64,000 nt of DNA from Lophius americanus. Its lineage: Eukaryota; Chordata; Actinopteri; Lophiiformes; Lophiidae. This document shows positions 1 to 13,349 of this stretch, piece after piece. How positions within the stretch are numbered: the first letter of the stretch is position 1; every line of letters begins with the position of its first letter. The stretch is from the NCBI GenBank assembly GCA_037951165.1, contig JBBDHG010000009.1, forward strand, positions 9,699,001 to 9,763,000, in the 5' to 3' direction. The position numbers and the translations under genes are program-made. The notes beneath the pieces were generated by a model. That model saw only the letters and a program-made list of their open reading frames with translations. It was not told the origin of the DNA and ran no database searches.

Positions 1-113
1 AGCCAGAGGTGCCTTCTCTGCAGTTTATTAATAGTGCATGTCTGTTTTGTACATCATAGCAGAGTTTTGGAAAGGTAATAGGTTAGAGAGTAGCAGGGAT
101 GCAGTAGGCCAAC

Positions 114-207
114 CTGCTTATGTGGTCTCTCCAGGGACTACAGGGCAGGTTTGATCTAGTCCTTGACTGCTGTCCTTGGTAATGCTCTCCAAAGCCTTCA
201 TAGCAGT
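114..207 (-). CDS. hgf: hgf exon 10, kringle 4 first half
   Basis: 94 nt, phase 1 to 2, acceptor CTAATGCAG. It encodes DCYEGFGEHYQGQQSRTRSN and then LPCSPWRDHISR, aligning with human DCYRGNGKNYMGNLSQTRSG and LTCSMWDK. The donor is AG|GTTGGC at 113, weak after the invariant GT. No further hgf exon is seen in positions 1-113. Confidence 0.85.
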
Positions 208-3200
208 CTGCATTAGGAGAAAAAGAGCAGATATACAATTAGACAGGCAGACGGAGGACGTACAATAATGCCTGTCTTGCATAAACCCTCATTACTACTA
301 CAATGGTTTCACTGCAACATGTTCTCCTCAGTTCAACAATGTAAGATAAATAATTATAGTACTGTTGCACTACAACCTGTTTATCCTGATTAGTAGATAC
401 TTTGGTGAGAAGAAAAATTAAAAACTCTTTCTTTGCAATTGTGGTTGACACCGGATCTAGAATATGCTTGGGGCATAAATAAGGCTTTGAAGCTGCCTGT
501 CACTCGGTATCCCATTTTTGTGTGGGAACATTTTCAACCCCTCAGGCTAGACACCAGCACACTCTGAAAGAGGGGTTTTAGCACTCTGTTCAAACCCATA
601 TGCACAAATCGCTTGGGAAATTCACATATGTGTACACAGCCATAGATCCATGTTTTTTTCCTCCATATCTTTTGGTACCTCTGAAAAACTCCCATCCCGC
701 TCTAATACTTCCACCCAATCTTTCACTGTCCAGAGAGACCTGACGGTCCTGAGCAGCTGTCAGAGTTGGTTTATTTGAGGCACGATGGTCAGTCCTTCCC
801 ACAGCCCTATTAGACTTCAGTTCTCCGCAGGGACGGAGACTGTGTGGTTACAAGCCAATATGTGTGCATGCACGGTTTCATATGAGCTCCACAGTTTGTA
901 AAATATGATAATGGAGGATATTTCTTTTCTGTTGGTGTAGTGAAAATCTACCATTCTCTTTCTGACTTGAATGTGAAATGAAGCTGTTTGAGTCTCTCAC
1001 CATCAGGCTTGTTTTGGGTGCCGCATTGAGGGATGTTGGTGCAGAACATGGTCCGTACTCTTGGGTCTGTAGTGTAACACCAGGGGAATTCTTGGCCATC
1101 TGGATTCCTACAGAAGTTTTCTCTCAGGTCTCTGAAAAACACAAAGAATCTGCTATAAGTGAATGCATTTGGGTGCGTGAGTGGGTGCACGTTTATGTGG
1201 GGATGTAACTCACTTGCAGGGGTAGGCATGAGGTTTAAATGTATGGTTATGGGGATACTGAGAGTCCCATCTTTGGCAGGTGAGTCCAGTAGGTGTAATA
1301 TCCACTGCCCCCCTATAGCCTTCTCCTCTGTGCTGGTAACAATCAGTTGTTTCCACTATATTACTTTTAGGAGGTGTTTCTGCGAGAGAGCAAAAACACA
1401 TCAAGGTGTAGGCAAGGTTAGTCAAGAAAGAAAACAGTATATTTATTCTCACTCAAATAAGTCCTGTGAATATCCAGATAAAGGAAACAATTCGGCTATG
1501 TTCACATTAGCTAGCTGAAGAGGCTAGAATCAGATTATTATTTGCCTTAATTTGACACAAATCTGATCTAATCAGTGCTGTGTGGCAACAAGTGAAAATA
1601 ATTGACATGGGGGGAGAGATGAAAACAACAATGCAGAGCATCAGCTTTCCACCATCTTTGATCATTGTGAACACATGATCAAGTGTTTTGTCATCTCCCA
1701 GAGTAAAATGCATACGTTCACTGTTAGTTGAAACACACCAAGAGTTGTCTCACAAATGGGTGGTAAGGCAGAGGAGTTGTTTATAAATGTATCAATTGCC
1801 ATTTTGGAGGGCAGAAGTATTCTCAGAAGAGCTGGATACTGTTTAGTTAACATTCTGGTGGTTTTATATTGGAAAAAAAATCAGCATATGGCAACTGAAA
1901 CCTGAAATTTCCCTGCAATCAAAAACAAGTTTGATTTTCACATTGAATCATGACCTTTGACGCATTCACATTCAAAAGATGATGTATATGTATGCCACAT
2001 TTTAAAACATAAGAACATTATAGAATGATGATAACACTGATCTGCCTACGTGACCTATTTCCTTCATTATACACATAAACTGAACTGATGAGGGATGAAT
2101 AAATACCGTACAACACGATACGACACATTAAACAACCAGTAGCCAATGATTGTAGTCACATCATTATAAAAAAATCCCTAAACTTCACGTCAGCATGATT
2201 TCCAAAAGTTATTATACCAAACTAGACAAATCAGTTCTACTTTGGTCTGCTAATTTATGATGTGACACAGATGCTCTGTAAGGGGCTAAAATTTGAAGAG
2301 ATATTGGGGACAAAGACTGTGGAGAGAAAGTTGGATGTAAGCAATTCTCTGCACTGAAATCTTGATGAACCAGGCTGTTGATACTCTGACAGGTGTGGCA
2401 CATACACATACATACACACAAACACATATTTTTCTATGTGCCAGTCACTCTTATGTTTCCATCTCATGCACATGATGTAGAGGTTCCAATTCCAGTCGTG
2501 AAAGTTACACAATGCATGATTTTAATCACCCAACTGTCAGCACCAATTGTTACAGGCAGATCAAGACAGCAATTGGTCCGAAATCCTGCTGGGTCCACAC
2601 TCTCAGGTCTTAAACAGTTTACATGACCGCTGCAAACACTCTTGGTTGTAATGATGTTTTTGTGGTACATACACAAAGAATTGTAAATAAAGGATTTAGC
2701 CCTGATGAATTATTCAGTTGACAGTGCCTTTGACACGATGAACAAATACCCCCTCTCTTTCCATGGAATAACTCTGCAGATTCAGAAGAACTACAATATA
2801 AGGAGACTGATGCGGACAAAACTAGAAAAACAAGGCAGAAATTGTGTTCTCTTTTTCATTCTGTGATGGCTGCTCATTAGACACAAGTTGGATGCCTTCA
2901 TTAGTCTGAGAGTTGTGCATTACTGCATGGAAGAAAGTGTAGAGCTGGAGATCGACATGACTTTCGAGTGGATAAGTATAGAACATTCCATGTAATAAAT
3001 GTAAAAATAGATGTACACCAGTTGTGACAACAAAAGAATGCTATACATCTCTGCCTCCATCCCTCCTGTCTGCCTTGTTTTGATTAAGAGTAAGTGGGTC
3101 ATTAACTCGGTATGTTCCCAACATTGTTTCATATCAGAGAGTGAGGCGGGGGGCTGGGGGCTTTTTTTTTTTTTTTGTTGAGGGGGGCGGGTTATGAATC

Positions 3201-6200
3201 ACTAGGTCTCGGTGGAAGTGTGCTATCTAATAAACATTGTGCCAAGGCTGCTGATGATTCTAGCAGGCAAACAGGTCAGCCATAGACCCAGGAGAGAGAA
3301 GCTGGGCCCAACAATAACATGAGTGCTTTCCTTGTTTCATGTTCATGAAGACCTCAGTGGCCGCTGAGGGGGCTCCTTACTGATTCAAGCTCATCTAAGA
3401 GCTCACGGTAACTGCTGGTTTAAGATTCGAGCCATATGAAACACAAAGCCAAACTTGACACATGCACCTCCTTTTTAGACATCAGTCAGGCTGCTTACAC
3501 TAACAATACAAGGTGAAATTAAATGATCTTCTTGTTGTGCGCATGACCCTGGTGTTTTGTCTATGTGAGTAAGAGGAGGTTAATATGGAGCAGAAACTGA
3601 GCCCTGTGTCATCTTACCACCAGACATATGAGTTGGCATAGAACAATAAACAGCAGGCCATTGGAGCAGGGTAAAATAAACATTCTGTCTATTAGGAATG
3701 ACATAACAGATTCAATCCCCCTCGCTCTCTCTCCTTCACTCTCTCTCTCTCACTTTCAGCTACCCAGAGGGCGAAGAGCAGTAAACGGTACAGGAAGTCG
3801 TAAAGTCTGGGTAGTCAGTCACACTTCATTGACTTCTAAAAATCACATACACACTCTCTGAACATGGCAGACAAGTACTAACACCCTCAACCACCCACAA
3901 ACAAACATTTGCATGCTCACCACAAACTTTGATGTCGCAGTACTCCCAAGGTGTATTTGGGTCAGTAGTAAAGCACCATGGTCTGTGGCGCCCATCTGGG
4001 TTCCTACAGTAGTTATCATCCAGGCCGCTGTCAGGGTACCTAATGCAAAACATGCAAACATACAACCTTAGTGAAAAGCCAAAAGATATGTCAGTGAAAA
4101 TTCAACAATCACAATCACAACACTCTTAGCAGGACTCGTAGCCAACAGTTTAACGTGTAGCTAAGTAATAGTGGCACAAGACCTAATAGTTACCTCAACT
4201 CTTATGGCTCCGATGTATCACAGAGGAAATGATATCTCTCGAGAAGGGGTGAGACCGAAGTGTTCTATTAGGATGATATGGGACTATGACGTACATCAGA
4301 TATGAGGGGGCTTGGTTGTTGAGAGCTTTATAAGTAGGTGAGGAGGATTTTAAATTCTATTCTGGATTTTAAAGGGAGCCAATATAAGAAAATAGCAGGG
4401 TAGAAATGAGATCTTGTCTTCTACTTCCTGTCAGTTCTCGTGCTGCAGCATTTTGGATTAACTGCAGGCTTTTTACAGAATTATTGGGGCATCCTGATAA
4501 TAGGGAATGAGAGTAATCTAGTCTGGAGGTAACAAATGCGTGGACTAATTTCTCAGCATCCTTCTGAGACAGGATGTTCCTAATTTTTGCTATATTACGC
4601 AGGTGAAAGTAAGTTGCACTATAGGCTTGCTTTATATGAGTTGAGAAGTAAATGTCCTGGTCAAATATGACTCCTAGGTTCTTTACAGTAGAGCTGGGGG
4701 CTCAGGCAATGACATTTAGGATGGATGGATGGATGGATGGATGAATGGATGGATGGATGGATATATTTTGGGGTCAATAATGGAAGGATGTCTTTAAATG
4801 TGGCTACAGCATTATCTGAAAGGCATCTTCTGTAGTGGAATCTTTTTACATTTGTTGAATAGCTCATAATTGTGAACTCAAATGTCACCAGAAAGTGATC
4901 AGAGAAAACGGGGCTATGGAGAAATATCATTTACTGTTTAATTTCTATGCCATATGTGAAGACCAGATCAAGGGTGTGATTTAAGCATTGAGTGGGTTTG
5001 GTCACGGTGGGAAAAATTAGTTGAGTCTAATATTGATTAAAAAGCAAAACTAAGACTGTTAAAATCTACATGAATATTGAAATCACCCCTTATAATAATT
5101 TATATATATACTAAGCACCAATTCTAATAGAAAAGCAGAGCATTCAGACAGGAATTCTGTGTAAGGTGCACAGGGACCGTATATGATAACTAATAGAATT
5201 GGTTATTGTGTTTTCCAGTTTGGGTGAGAATACTCAAATGATAGAGGCTTTCAAATGAGTTATTATTCATTTTAAGTTTGGAATTTACTAACAAGCTGGA
5301 GCTAATAATGGCAGCGACCCCTGCTCCACGGCCTGTGCCTTGAGGAATATGAGAATTAATATGAGTAGAGTGTAGGGTACTGCTTCATTTAGGCTAACAT
5401 ATTTTTCATTTTATGTCCAGATTTCTGTCATGCTAAATAGGTCAATTTTATTTCCAAATTGTTGACAAGTAAAGATTTGGATGAGAGTACCCTGATATTA
5501 AGTAGTTAATATTGAATTGTTTTATCTTTCGGTACTGTTATAATAGGCCTACTGTTAATCTTTATTAGGTTATCGTGTAAGACTCCTCTTGTATTGTATT
5601 TTGATGAAATGAATGAAGGTGGTCGGAGGAGAGGAACAGCCTGTATAGAGTATATAGAGATTTTTGGGTGGTTGACTGCTCTAACAGACGCGGAGAAGCG
5701 CATAAGACTGCAACTCTGCTTCCTGGTCTCAACTCTTCATTATCAGGGTTTTTCACTATAAAACTTGGCTTTATTCTTTGATAAGAGCGCAGATCCATCC
5801 AAAGTAGGATGAATGCCGTCTCTTCTAATCAGACCAGTTCTCCCCCGGAGAGACTGCCAGTTACTCAGGTAATCACCTCTGATTGGGCAGGGACCAGAGA
5901 AAATGCAAGTACGACATAGAGCTACCAAAAGTACACACCGACTCCACATTGATTTTTGTGACTTCCGACTGGCAGAGTCGGGAGTAGTTAACGCCGGCAT
6001 GAATGATAATATATCATTTACTGTTACTGTTTAATAATTTACAGTTACTCCAAGCCAGAAGCTTTAGAATAGCCTTTATGTCGCCTGCTCTGGCCCCAGG
6101 AATACATCTAACTATGAGCCCTGGCTTTTCTAATTTCAGCTTCTAAGAACTGAAATTAGCACAGCCAAAAGCCAATCACCAATAATAAGACTTTTGTTTC

Positions 6201-9200
6201 TCAGCAGTTGTGTCGTTGAGTGGGGAGACTTTGTTGGAAACGTGAACAGGTTAGTGGTGACCCTTGGCTGCTCAGTAGGACTACGCTTCTTGTTTATTAG
6301 TCGCCCAGCCAACGTGGTTTTCCCAACGGCACAGGAGCTGCTGGTGGCAGAGCTAAGCTATGTTGGCTCGCACCGGCTACAAGTGACTGGCTAGCGACCA
6401 GAGCTAAAGCTTTGGTTTCAATGGTGTTGAGCCGCATTTCTAATTCGCTAAGCCTCGCCTCCAAAAAAGCAAAAGAGCTACATTTATTAAATTTACCGTA
6501 ACCACTAAATGAGACAGAGGATTAGCTAACCATGTGACACACCGTACAGGAGAAAGCAGGAGAGGTAGAGCGAGAAGCCATGGCTAACATCCACAATGGC
6601 TAGCGGGAGACTTAAAAAAAGATTAAAGAGTAGTGGGATTCGCCAGAGCTGTTGGAAATGAACACCAACTAAGTGTTCCTTAGTCCAAAAACTGTGTACA
6701 ATGAACTACAGGTAAATAGGAGCTGAACGATTATATTAACCAAAGTTTACTGAATCAGGGAGAGCCTTAGGGCATGCTAAAATGAACACAACACAGAGAC
6801 CGGAAATGACAGAATACGCTTACTGGAAATGTTGAGTGCTTAGATACACTGTGAAATATTTCAAACACTAATAGTGTGAAACAGTAAGTGAAAAACAATG
6901 ACACTGAAATATTTCAAACACTAACAGTGTGAAACAGTAAGTGAAAAACAATGACACTGAAATATTTCAAACACTTACAGTGTGAAATATTTCAAACACT
7001 AGCATTATGAAACAGTAAGTGAAACGATGACACTGCAATATTTCAAACACTAACATTATGAAACATAAAGTTCAACACTAACACTGAAATATTTCAAACA
7101 CTAACATTATGAAACATTAAGTTCAACACTAACACTGAAATATTTCAAACACTAACATTATGAAACATTAAGTTCAACACTAACACTGAAATATTTCAAA
7201 TACTATGAAATATTTCAAGCACTAACATTGAAATATTTCAAACACTAACACTATGAAACCTTAAGTTTAACACTAACACTGAAATATTTCCAACACTAAC
7301 ATTATGAAAAATTAAGTTCAACACTAACACTGAAATATTTCAAATACTATGAAATATTTCAAGCACTAACATTGAAATATTTCAAACACTAACACTATGA
7401 AACCTTAAGTTTAACACTAACACTGAAATATTTCCAACACTAACATTATGAAACATTAAGTTCAACACTAACACTGAAAACTTTCAAACACTTAAAGTGT
7501 GACCTATTTTTTTTTAAAAACACTGTGAAACAACACTGTGAAATCTTTCAAAAGAGTATCCCCTCTTGCCATCACAAAATATCTGTTCTTACGTCTTGTT
7601 CTTCAACTTCTGTACACATACACAGTGATTAAAAAGTGAAAAATGCAGTGAAAACAACAATACGACCCCAAGATATCCGGAGCTGCGTCAACAAGCTGCC
7701 ACTCTGTCCAACTGCCAACCAAGTGGGATTTAAGTGTTCCAAAAGTCCCACATCCCACCAGTCCTTCAGCTTCCAGCGGTGCAATATCAGGCTGTTGGAC
7801 CCTCTCATTACATTAGTACTATATGCAGTCATGGACCACACTTACACAAACACAGAGATGATTAAGGCTGTGTTAACGAGTCACCACTAATCCAGACCAT
7901 CTGCCATCCAACTGGAAAACTCTCCTGACGCAGACACGCACAGAAAATCTATGTAGGGAATACTACTACAGACTAAAATATACAGCCTCTTTAACATAGC
8001 CCATATTTTCTCAAAGCTGGACAAGAGCCTACGTTCTATTCTACAGAGAGCTCAAAGGAATTTGGGCCAATTCAGTCAGAATGATGAGTTTTCCCAGCAC
8101 TGTTATGCGAAGAACAAACAATTACACACTGAATTCTGAAAAATTCTGGAAAAGCAGAAAACGTTCTTTCGGAACTTATTATTGTATAATTTATTTCCAT
8201 GCACACAATGCACATGTGTGTGGGCTTGAGTATAATTGAGTATGCAAAATTAAGAGGGATACTGAGTTTTGTAGATGATGTACACCTGTGCTTGACTCAG
8301 TGTGTGTGCGTGTTACCTCTTGAGGTGGTACAGGTGTTTGTGTGGTCGTTCAAGGTCCCAGCGCTGACATTCCTTTCCACTTTCTGTGTGGTCCATGGGC
8401 CCTCTGTAATCCTCCCCATTGCAGTTCATACATTCAACTGTGGCACAACGAGACACACACACGCACACAAATATACATACAGACAGACAAACAGAGCAAC
8501 AGCTTAGCAAAACTTCAAAATCAAAAGTTTACAATTGTGGTTGTACAAATACTGCAGTTCTACAGAATATACAACAAGTCATTACAGTTATCAGAATTCT
8601 GAACTATAATAATAATCTAAGAACATAGTAGTATTCAATGCAAAGACTGAACTTTTGCTCATAATTGCATACCCATCAACCATATCATTATAACCACCTG
8701 CCTCATATTACATAAGTTTTTCTTTTGCCACCAAAGCAGCTTTGTGATGCACTGATACCTGACACCTCTCTATCAGAATAAGCAGGAACTTTTTTCAGCC
8801 ATTTGCGCTACAGAGGCTGTTCTGCAGAATCAGACAACAAGGGCTAGTTTGAGTTCCTTCAGTAAAACAAGTATCCAAAACCTTGTCCCCGGTTCACTGA
8901 TTATCCTTACTTTGGTAGGCTCTAACCATTGCAAACTGGGTGCCCCCAACAAGTCTTCCAGTTTTTGGGGTAAAACAACTCATTCGTCTAGTTGCTGAGA
9001 TCATAACAATTACCCGTTTTTTCGGGCTTCCAACACATTAACTTCAAAGATGATCAATGTTATTCTGGATTCCACTGTAGGGAATTGAATGACTTTTACT
9101 TGTAACAGAGCATTTATAGACTACTACTCAAGTATCACCTTTGAGGGCCTCTTCCACCTCTGTATATCAAAACACTATTTTTAGTATAATAACGGGTTTA

Positions 9201-12200
9201 CAAAGCCATTATCTTGAACATATTGGATTATCCTTTTTAATACATTTTAGGTAATAATCTTCTGCTCTGAAGGGGCTGTGCAGCATTTTGCAATAAAACC
9301 CATTGACAAATACTTCTTTGATCTTCCTTAAGTTCAGACATCATAAGGTATAGAAATAAATGTAATGTATGGAAGCACATATTATGTGACTAATAACTGC
9401 AGGGAACCCTTTGATGTCGACGGAACATCTTTTTTGCCCGGTGACTTGTACACACTGACTTGCATAAACAACAGAGAACATGCAGATTACAAACAGGTGC
9501 TTATGATCTGTTTCTGGTGTACTGCTGTCATGACGGAGCAAATCTGATAAAGCGGCGGCATGTGTAGGTGTATTCTGCGGACGTCAAGCTTGTGTTTCTA
9601 TGCATGATTTCCATTAGGAGGGGCTAATTTCTGGAGAGACTCTATGAGTAACCCTCTTCTGATTGAACTTTCCATGGAAATAAATAGCCAGTTTCTGTTA
9701 GTTCAGCTTGTGATAAGATAATGAGACACCATATGTGAACCGGAGATCAATATCGACCCACAGCCTGGTTCCTCATTAATGTGATCCAGTCATAGAGACA
9801 GAGGAAACAATCTGTCTGAACTGAGGAATCTCCAGGGACTAGATAACACAAGTCATTCTCATCTCCTTCTTAAGGAAGACACTTGTTAGTAATATTGTGT
9901 AAAACATAGAGGCTGATACATGAGGGGAAACTTCTCTTTCATCACAACACGATAAATAAGTCGTACGTCTACAAACTCTAAACTGGACCAGCTCCCTCTA
10001 TGAGGACTACCGCGTCCAGCTCCCTCTATGAGGACTACAGGGTCCAGCTCCCTCTATGAGGACTAAAGCGTCCAGCTCCCTCTATGAGGACTACCGCGTC
10101 CAGCTCCCTCTGTGAGGACTAAAGCGTCCAGCTCCCTCTATGAGGACTACCGCGTCCAGCTCCCTCTATGAGGACTACAGGGTCCAGCTCCCTCTGTGAG
10201 GACTACCGCGTCCAGCTCCCTCTATGAGGACTACCGCGTCCAGCTCCCTCTATGAGGACTACCGCGTCCAGCTCCCTCTGTGAGGACTACCGCGTCCAGC
10301 TCCCTCTATGAGGACTAAAGCGTCCAGCTCCCTCTATGAGGACTACAGGGTGAAATAAACGGTTAACAGTGTGCCATTGGAAATGACATCAGCTCTTTCA
10401 TTTCAAACCATTTACAAAACGTGAACGTGATGGAATGAGAATGGACAGCGAAAGCTACACCACACACCTGGAAACAGCTGCAACTGCCCTCAGCAAATTA
10501 AGAAAACCTGTGCGCCCCCCACCCCGCTCCTCCTCTAAACACACACACACACATAGAGGGGAGGACAGTTATAGCCAGCCTCTCTTTGACTAAAGTACTG
10601 CGTAATTGCCAAGTTTCTGCAGCACATTTCAGACAATCATGCCTCAATTGGTGAAGCAATTTATAATGTGAAATGGGCTTTACTTTAAGATCAAAGTATG
10701 CATAAATTGATTTAAAACATATTTTGTGCATGAGTGTTGCCTACCCTGTGAACACTGTGGGATGCCACACTCCTGGTGCCTGAGGTGTGGACGAGGGTCG
10801 GTGGTAAAGCACCATGGGCCGGCGGTGGAGTTGTCTGGATTGCGACAGTAGTTTTCTCTGAGGTCCTTCTTCCTGAACTTCTTAGACATGAATCTGTCGG
10901 GAGCAGAGCCTCAGTTACACAAACAAACAAACACAAAGAATGATGGCAACATATTTCTTCTAGCAGCATCTTCTATTTGAAAAACCACAGTTTCGACCAT
11001 CGTAAGTCTCCGTCTTGCTCATGGTACCCAACTCTGATTGATGAAACCTGCCTGTCAACACCACCAGCTAACACTGACAAGTGCAAAAATAAATAATGGC
11101 TTCGCTGATGACATGATGTTATTCATGATAAAAAAAACTCTTTATATATAGATGAAATATTTTTTTCATGTTTTCCATGAGACTTCCTGATTATAGTGTG
11201 AACATATTGACAATGCACAGGACCCGGGTCATCACATGCAGTAATGGACCTGGTCAAACTGTGTTTCACCACATCATTTTTGAGATAGTTATTCAATGAA
11301 GGGTGAATTGTAAATAAATTATGAGGTCTCTGCTCTGCAATCAGAAAAGAAGAGAAACTGTTGACTGATAAAATGCTATTTGCGGTGCCTGTGTTCGTGT
11401 ATGTGTGTGTGTGCGCAGGCTGACTGATAAAACATACCAAATACCAGGGTTTAATTACTTCATCTACATAGACATGCATAGTGGTCTGACAAAAGTAGGT
11501 TCACTCAAAGAACGTCTGTTAGCGTGATATCTCAAAAACTATTTCATGGACGATTTAAAAAAATGATATCCAAATAGACCTAAGTGCAAAAAAGGGAGAG
11601 ATTTTTATGAAAACACGTTTTTTCAGACATAACATCCTAACCGTTTGTCCGATTTAGTCCAAATGTGGAGAATTTGAATTGACTCAAGGCGATCTACAGT
11701 GTATGGCCTACATCATATTTTAATCTGATCGACCTAGAGTTTACTCACTTCTTTTTTTTTTCTAACAAGAAAACCTCCCTGTTTTTTGGACATAACTTCA
11801 AATTTAATTTGAATAGTTTAATCAGGGGAATTACTTGTACAACGCAGGCGAGGGGGGCTTTTTGGGGATATACGCTTAAAGTTGGGGACGTCAGCATAGG
11901 CTTAGTTTGCTTCATGTGGTCAGTTCCACAATGGCAACATTTTTACTTTCTACAGATGAAACGCTTGTTGCTTACATGACTGAAGATCGGTGCACATTTA
12001 ACTTTAATATTTTTCATCATGGATTTTTCCCTCTTTCCCTTATACTTAATTATATAATTTGGTGGGGGGACTACAATGTTATCATAAAAGTTTCTGCTAT
12101 TGGAAACAAGCTATTTACATACAGGTTAACCAAACACAGTTTATTATTCTATGATCTTAATCCCAATATAATACATTGAACACACACACACATGCAGATT

Positions 12201-13299
12201 CATGCGCACACACCATCACGCGTGGACACCTAGATAAACAGTAGGGCCGCAGCAGGAAATGATGTGTAACTCTATAAAGTGTTACAGTGAGGTCAGTTCT
12301 GATGAACGACTCCTCCCAGGAGCCTAATCAAGCTTGTAATACATCATACTCAAACACACACACATACACACACACATACACACACACAAACACCAGCCCC
12401 TTGCTACTAATTGTACCACTTACAGGCCAACACTAATAGTAAAAAACAGGTATAACACAACTTTGTTTAACATTGATTTGAAAAGTACACCAGATTCTTA
12501 CTTGTGTTCATGAGGGACAGGAGAGGCCCAGGCCTGGCACAGAATCCCACTGGCTGTCATTGACCTCTGCCCCCTGTAGCTCTGGCCAGTACCCACAATG
12601 CACTCCTGAACATAGTCTTAAAGAGAAAGAGGGAAGGGAAAAGGCATGAGCCAAAAAAATGCGTTTGTATAACAAAGCTACTGCTAATGAATAAAACAGA
12701 TGCAATGAGATGTTCAGCCACATCGTTGACTTGAATACGGCCACAACATCGCCAAAAGTTGAATCTGTTTTCCTAATCTCCTGCAAAACTTTGGATCAAG
12801 TCAAATGGGCAATGCCGCTTGCATGTCCAGTTTTGTGCTCAGAGAGAGGAGATTCAACAAACAGTGTGTAATGACAGAACATAAGCCACAATCTTCTGTG
12901 ACACAATAAACACTAAAATAGTCTTCGTTCCTACTTGGTCTTTTTCCGGGGGGATTGAAAGAGACCGTCATTCTAAAAAAAGATATTATAAAATTCACAT
13001 ATTACTCCTCAGCGTATTCCTCCTCATTTCTTACTCACATATTTAAAAATGAGGAGGAATGCGATCAGTAATATAGCTGTCTACCTGAAGACTGAATAGA
13101 TAAGCTTTTTCATGTAGGACAGATACGGCATAAGGGCAGTTAGAAAAGGTGGGAAAGCAGAAGTCACCTTTCTTTTGATAGAGATGGTAGTTGAAGTCCT
13201 GTTGGATCTTAGCTCCTGGAGAGTTCCTGTCAAATGACAGCCACTGGCATTTCCTGTTTTTATGATCATAGAGGAATGCTCTAGATAATAAAGAAAAAC

Positions 13300-13349
<50 letters not shown>

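Noticed and set aside
9988..10350. CRISPR-like direct repeats
   Set aside because: Units are strictly head to tail with no unique spacers, and the context is a vertebrate intron; it is a minisatellite. The same holds for 14830-14981.
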